A stretch of DNA of 64,000 nucleotides from VXNE01 sp965206615 (GTDB taxonomy: Bacteria; Pseudomonadota; Gammaproteobacteria; Pseudomonadales; Azotimanducaceae): NCBI GenBank assembly GCA_965206615.1, contig CBDBKI010000002.1, positions 1 to 64,000 of the forward strand, read 5' to 3'. A model generated the notes under the pieces. That model did not search any database, was not told where the DNA came from, and was given only the letters and a program-made list of their open reading frames with translations. Position numbers and translations under genes: made by a program. Shown in pieces: positions 62,207 to 64,000 of the stretch (its first letter is position 1; each line of letters starts with the position of its first letter).

Positions 62207-62391
62207 CGTTTTGGTGGCGTTAGCCCGCGTTTCTCACCAGGCCGCTTGTCGGCGTCAAAAAGCTCATGGGTTTCAAGAAGTTGATCGCGATGTCGACGAT
62301 CGTGCCAATTTGCGGACTGCGCTGGCCGCCCCCTCGCGGGTCTTTTGGCCCCGTGTACACACGGGCCCGTGCTTGCGCACGTGCTTCCTCA

Positions 62392-62614
62392 AGCGGAGCC
62401 TTCAGCCGGGGAGCCCGAGGGGCCTGCCCCTCGCAAGAGGAGCCTTCAGCCGGGGAGCCCGAGGGGCCTGCCCCTCGCAAGAGGAGCCTTCAGCCGGGGA
62501 GCCCGAGGGGCCTGCCCCTCGCAAGAGGAGCCTTCAGCCGGGGAGCCCGAGGGGCCTGCCCCTCGCAAGAGGAGCCTTCAGCCGGGGAGCCCGAGGGGCC
62601 TGCCCCTCGCAAGA
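62392..62614. repeat. 44-bp tandem hairpin array, five copies
   Basis: TTCAGCCGGGGAGCCCGAGG begins at 62401, 62445, 62489, 62533 and 62577. Each unit includes the perfect hairpin GAGGGGC-CT-GCCCCTC. It fills the space between the convergent genes nadC and the HTH protein. The rest of 62207-62717 shows no gene. Repeated hairpins here could end transcription from both sides. No spacers exist, so it is not a CRISPR. Confidence 0.95.
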
Positions 62615-62717
62615 TTGGAGCCCCGCTATGCTTTCGGTCGGCGAGCGCGACGCAAGCGTCGTGCGCACAGGGCCAAAATCCTCCGCGATCATCACGGTCC
62701 CTGGTGAGAAATGCGGG

Positions 62718-63869
62718 CTAGGAATCAGACCCGGAGGGAACAAGGATCCCTTGCGGGCAGAGCAAGTGGAACATGCGTCTCATTCTGTTGTCATTGGAAG
62801 CCAGGGCGCCTTGCAGCACGCCAAGGATGAGGTATTCCATGTCGATCGCCTCGTTCTGGAACCTCACGCGCTGTCCCGGGGTGAGCGCCTCGGGGTCGAG
62901 ACACCCATGTCTCTCGGCGAATTCAAGGCCGTACAGCAGCTGAACCTGCACCCATCGGTAGATGGTCCACGCTGGACCAAATCCGTTGCTGCGCGCGATA
63001 GCGGCGAGAATTGGCGCGGCGGGTTCAAGATGTTTCCCCTGACAAGCGAAGTCGCCGAAGAACGTCGAGATGAAGTCCCGGTCGTGTGCGATGGTGTTCC
63101 GCACGATGCCGTAAGCCTTCTTGCGCTCCTGCGTCGTTCCCTCGGAAGTCCCACGGAAACGTCCCAGGAGCATGTTCGCCTTGGCCACAAGGCCGTCGAC
63201 GTCTCGCGAGAACTGCATCTCGGTTTGCTGCAAGGCATTGCGCCTGGCCTGCGCAAGGTTTTCGAATGACAGTCCGAGAAACTCGTCAAGGGGAAGCCCC
63301 TGGATGAGATTGTCCGAAGGTGCGCCGGCATGGTGAAGACCGAGGATCTCTCTTCGGAGCAGCTCGCCCACGTTCGGAGCGACATGTACGGCGCCGTGGC
63401 GGTGGATCTCCCGGAGCTTCCTGAGGCAGCGACTGCGCGCCGGGGCGCTCGTTGAAGCCACTTCAAGGAAGAAGGCGTCAGGAAACACCAGATCCCAGTC
63501 CCCGTGCAGCTCCTGGAGCGACGCGGCGCCCTGAGCGTAGCTCTTGTCGACGATGATCGGCCGACGCGGCCACGGCTCGCGGACCTGAAGCGTGATCTCG
63601 GCGCGGCCATCCAGGGCAGCGAGCATCCGCAGCAGCCTGTCCAGCGTGAAACGCGCCAGATTTGCGTTGCGAATGCGCGAGAAGTCGGCTGCAGCGAATC
63701 CGGTCAGCCCAGCAGCCTTGCGCACGCTTAGCCCGCGTTCATCGAGTGCGGCGATGACGCGGCCGGCCAGGATCGCCTTGGCCTGCTTGAGGTCTGCGTC
63801 GGGGTCGTCCAAGTCGCGAAAAACGTTGCCGCTTCCCTCGACCAATTGAAACTCGCCTCGTTCGCTCAT
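62718..63869 (-). CDS. HigA-type HTH antitoxin with long C-terminal domain (PIN-like candidate)
   Basis: 383 residues from ATG 63869 with AAGGGAG upstream; it overlaps the toxin stop (ATGA). Residues 15-105 are an XRE/HigA-type domain: FRDLDDPDADLKQAKA, then SVRKAAGLTGFAAADFSRIRN and FTLDRLLRMLAAL. From residue 115, a different region begins: RRPIIVDKSYAQG, WDLVFPDAFFLEVA, and an acidic/helical body with VRNTIAHDRDFISTF. The DKS and PDAFF positions are suggestive of a PIN-like nuclease, but the assignment is not firm. A normal HigA is about 100 residues. Confidence 0.75.
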   Translation of the reverse strand: MSERGEFQLVEGSGNVFRDLDDPDADLKQAKAILAGRVIAALDERGLSVRKAAGLTGFAAADFSRIRNANLARFTLDRLLRMLAALDGRAEITLQVREPWPRRPIIVDKSYAQGAASLQELHGDWDLVFPDAFFLEVASTSAPARSRCLRKLREIHRHGAVHVAPNVGELLRREILGLHHAGAPSDNLIQGLPLDEFLGLSFENLAQARRNALQQTEMQFSRDVDGLVAKANMLLGRFRGTSEGTTQERKKAYGIVRNTIAHDRDFISTFFGDFACQGKHLEPAAPILAAIARSNGFGPAWTIYRWVQVQLLYGLEFAERHGCLDPEALTPGQRVRFQNEAIDMEYLILGVLQGALASNDNRMRRMFHLLCPQGILVPSGSDS

Positions 63870-64000
63870 GGTTCCAACTCCCTTCTCAGTCGACCCAACC
63901 GAGCCCTGACGAGGTCGATTTCTGACTTTGGTGTTGCTATTCCCGTCTTCGACTTCTTCTGGAATGCGTGGACTACCCACAGGGAACCCGCGATCTCTGC
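63866..64000 (-). CDS. HigB/RelE-type (Gp49-like, DUF891) toxin, C-terminal 44 residues
   Basis: Read from the window edge, the frame gives 44 residues ending at TGA 63866-63868: LWVVHAFQKKSKTGIATPK followed by SEIDLVRARLGRL. The HAFQKKS and TPK-x-EI pieces are the conserved end of phage-derived Gp49-like/HigB toxins, which are ribosome-dependent mRNA interferases. The N-terminus is outside the window. Its stop overlaps the start of the HTH protein, the toxin-first order of higBA. Confidence 0.85.
   Translation of the reverse strand, partial: AEIAGSLWVVHAFQKKSKTGIATPKSEIDLVRARLGRLRRELEP

Noticed and set aside
62392..62614. Regular repeats that might be a CRISPR array
   Set aside because: The units are head to tail with no unique spacers, and the 44-bp period is fully repeat.

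Overview
The window is GC-rich DNA (roughly two thirds G+C by eye) from a proteobacterium. A gammaproteobacterium is the best guess, because AmpG/AmpD muropeptide recycling, exonuclease I (SbcB), a homodimeric AceE with a separate AceF, and HrcA/CIRCE-type groESL control occur together. Genus cannot be told from the sequence. No rRNA, tRNA or CRISPR array was found.

Left part, 1-31.4 kb, is an accessory island. It opens with two convergent recombinase-in-trio (RIT) sets of overlapping tyrosine recombinase genes (1-2223 on +, 2286-5034 on -). The second has landed in the last gene of the first, and its own first gene is cut at about 5028. Next comes a scar region (5027-6882): an internal piece of a fic gene, a truncated HNH protein, a truncated NYN-domain protein and the 3' end of a ycaQ-like gene. 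The two flanking pieces are near-identical copies of parts of the intact fic and ycaQ-like genes at 28.6-31.3 kb, but in the opposite order.

Between these scars lies a defence island, all on the minus strand. It is a complete type 1-like BREX operon, brxA-brxB-brxC-pglX-(trlF-like)-(AlbA_2 ATPase)-pglZ-brxL (26816 down to 10018), followed by a large NB-ARC/TPR (STAND, NLR-like) protein with a possible nuclease head (9753-7009). The methyltransferase gene pglX is split by an 11-G tract. One base fewer or two more would restore a 1156-residue protein, so the system looks phase-variable and is in the OFF state here. A decayed P4-type integrase and an NRPS remnant sit behind brxA.

Right part, 31.4-62.7 kb, is ordinary chromosome: VOC proteins, an S9 peptidase, a PIN/RHH toxin-antitoxin pair, an aldo/keto reductase, an acyl-CoA dehydrogenase, an HCCA isomerase-like protein, an osmolyte ABC transporter, sbcB, a DASS transporter, a zinc aminopeptidase-like lipoprotein, an acyltransferase, a PuuD-like membrane protein, groESL with CIRCE, an alkyltransferase-like protein, ampG, a PduO-type adenosyltransferase, aceE-aceF, ampD, a decayed IS110 and nadC. 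The window ends in a higBA-like module whose HTH protein carries a long C-terminal extension. The chromosome holds several small-repeat families. One is a 77-81 bp palindrome-ended element that supplies the stop codons of four genes. Others are a 63-bp in-frame repeat at a gene end, a 44-bp hairpin array and a 33-bp coding repeat.
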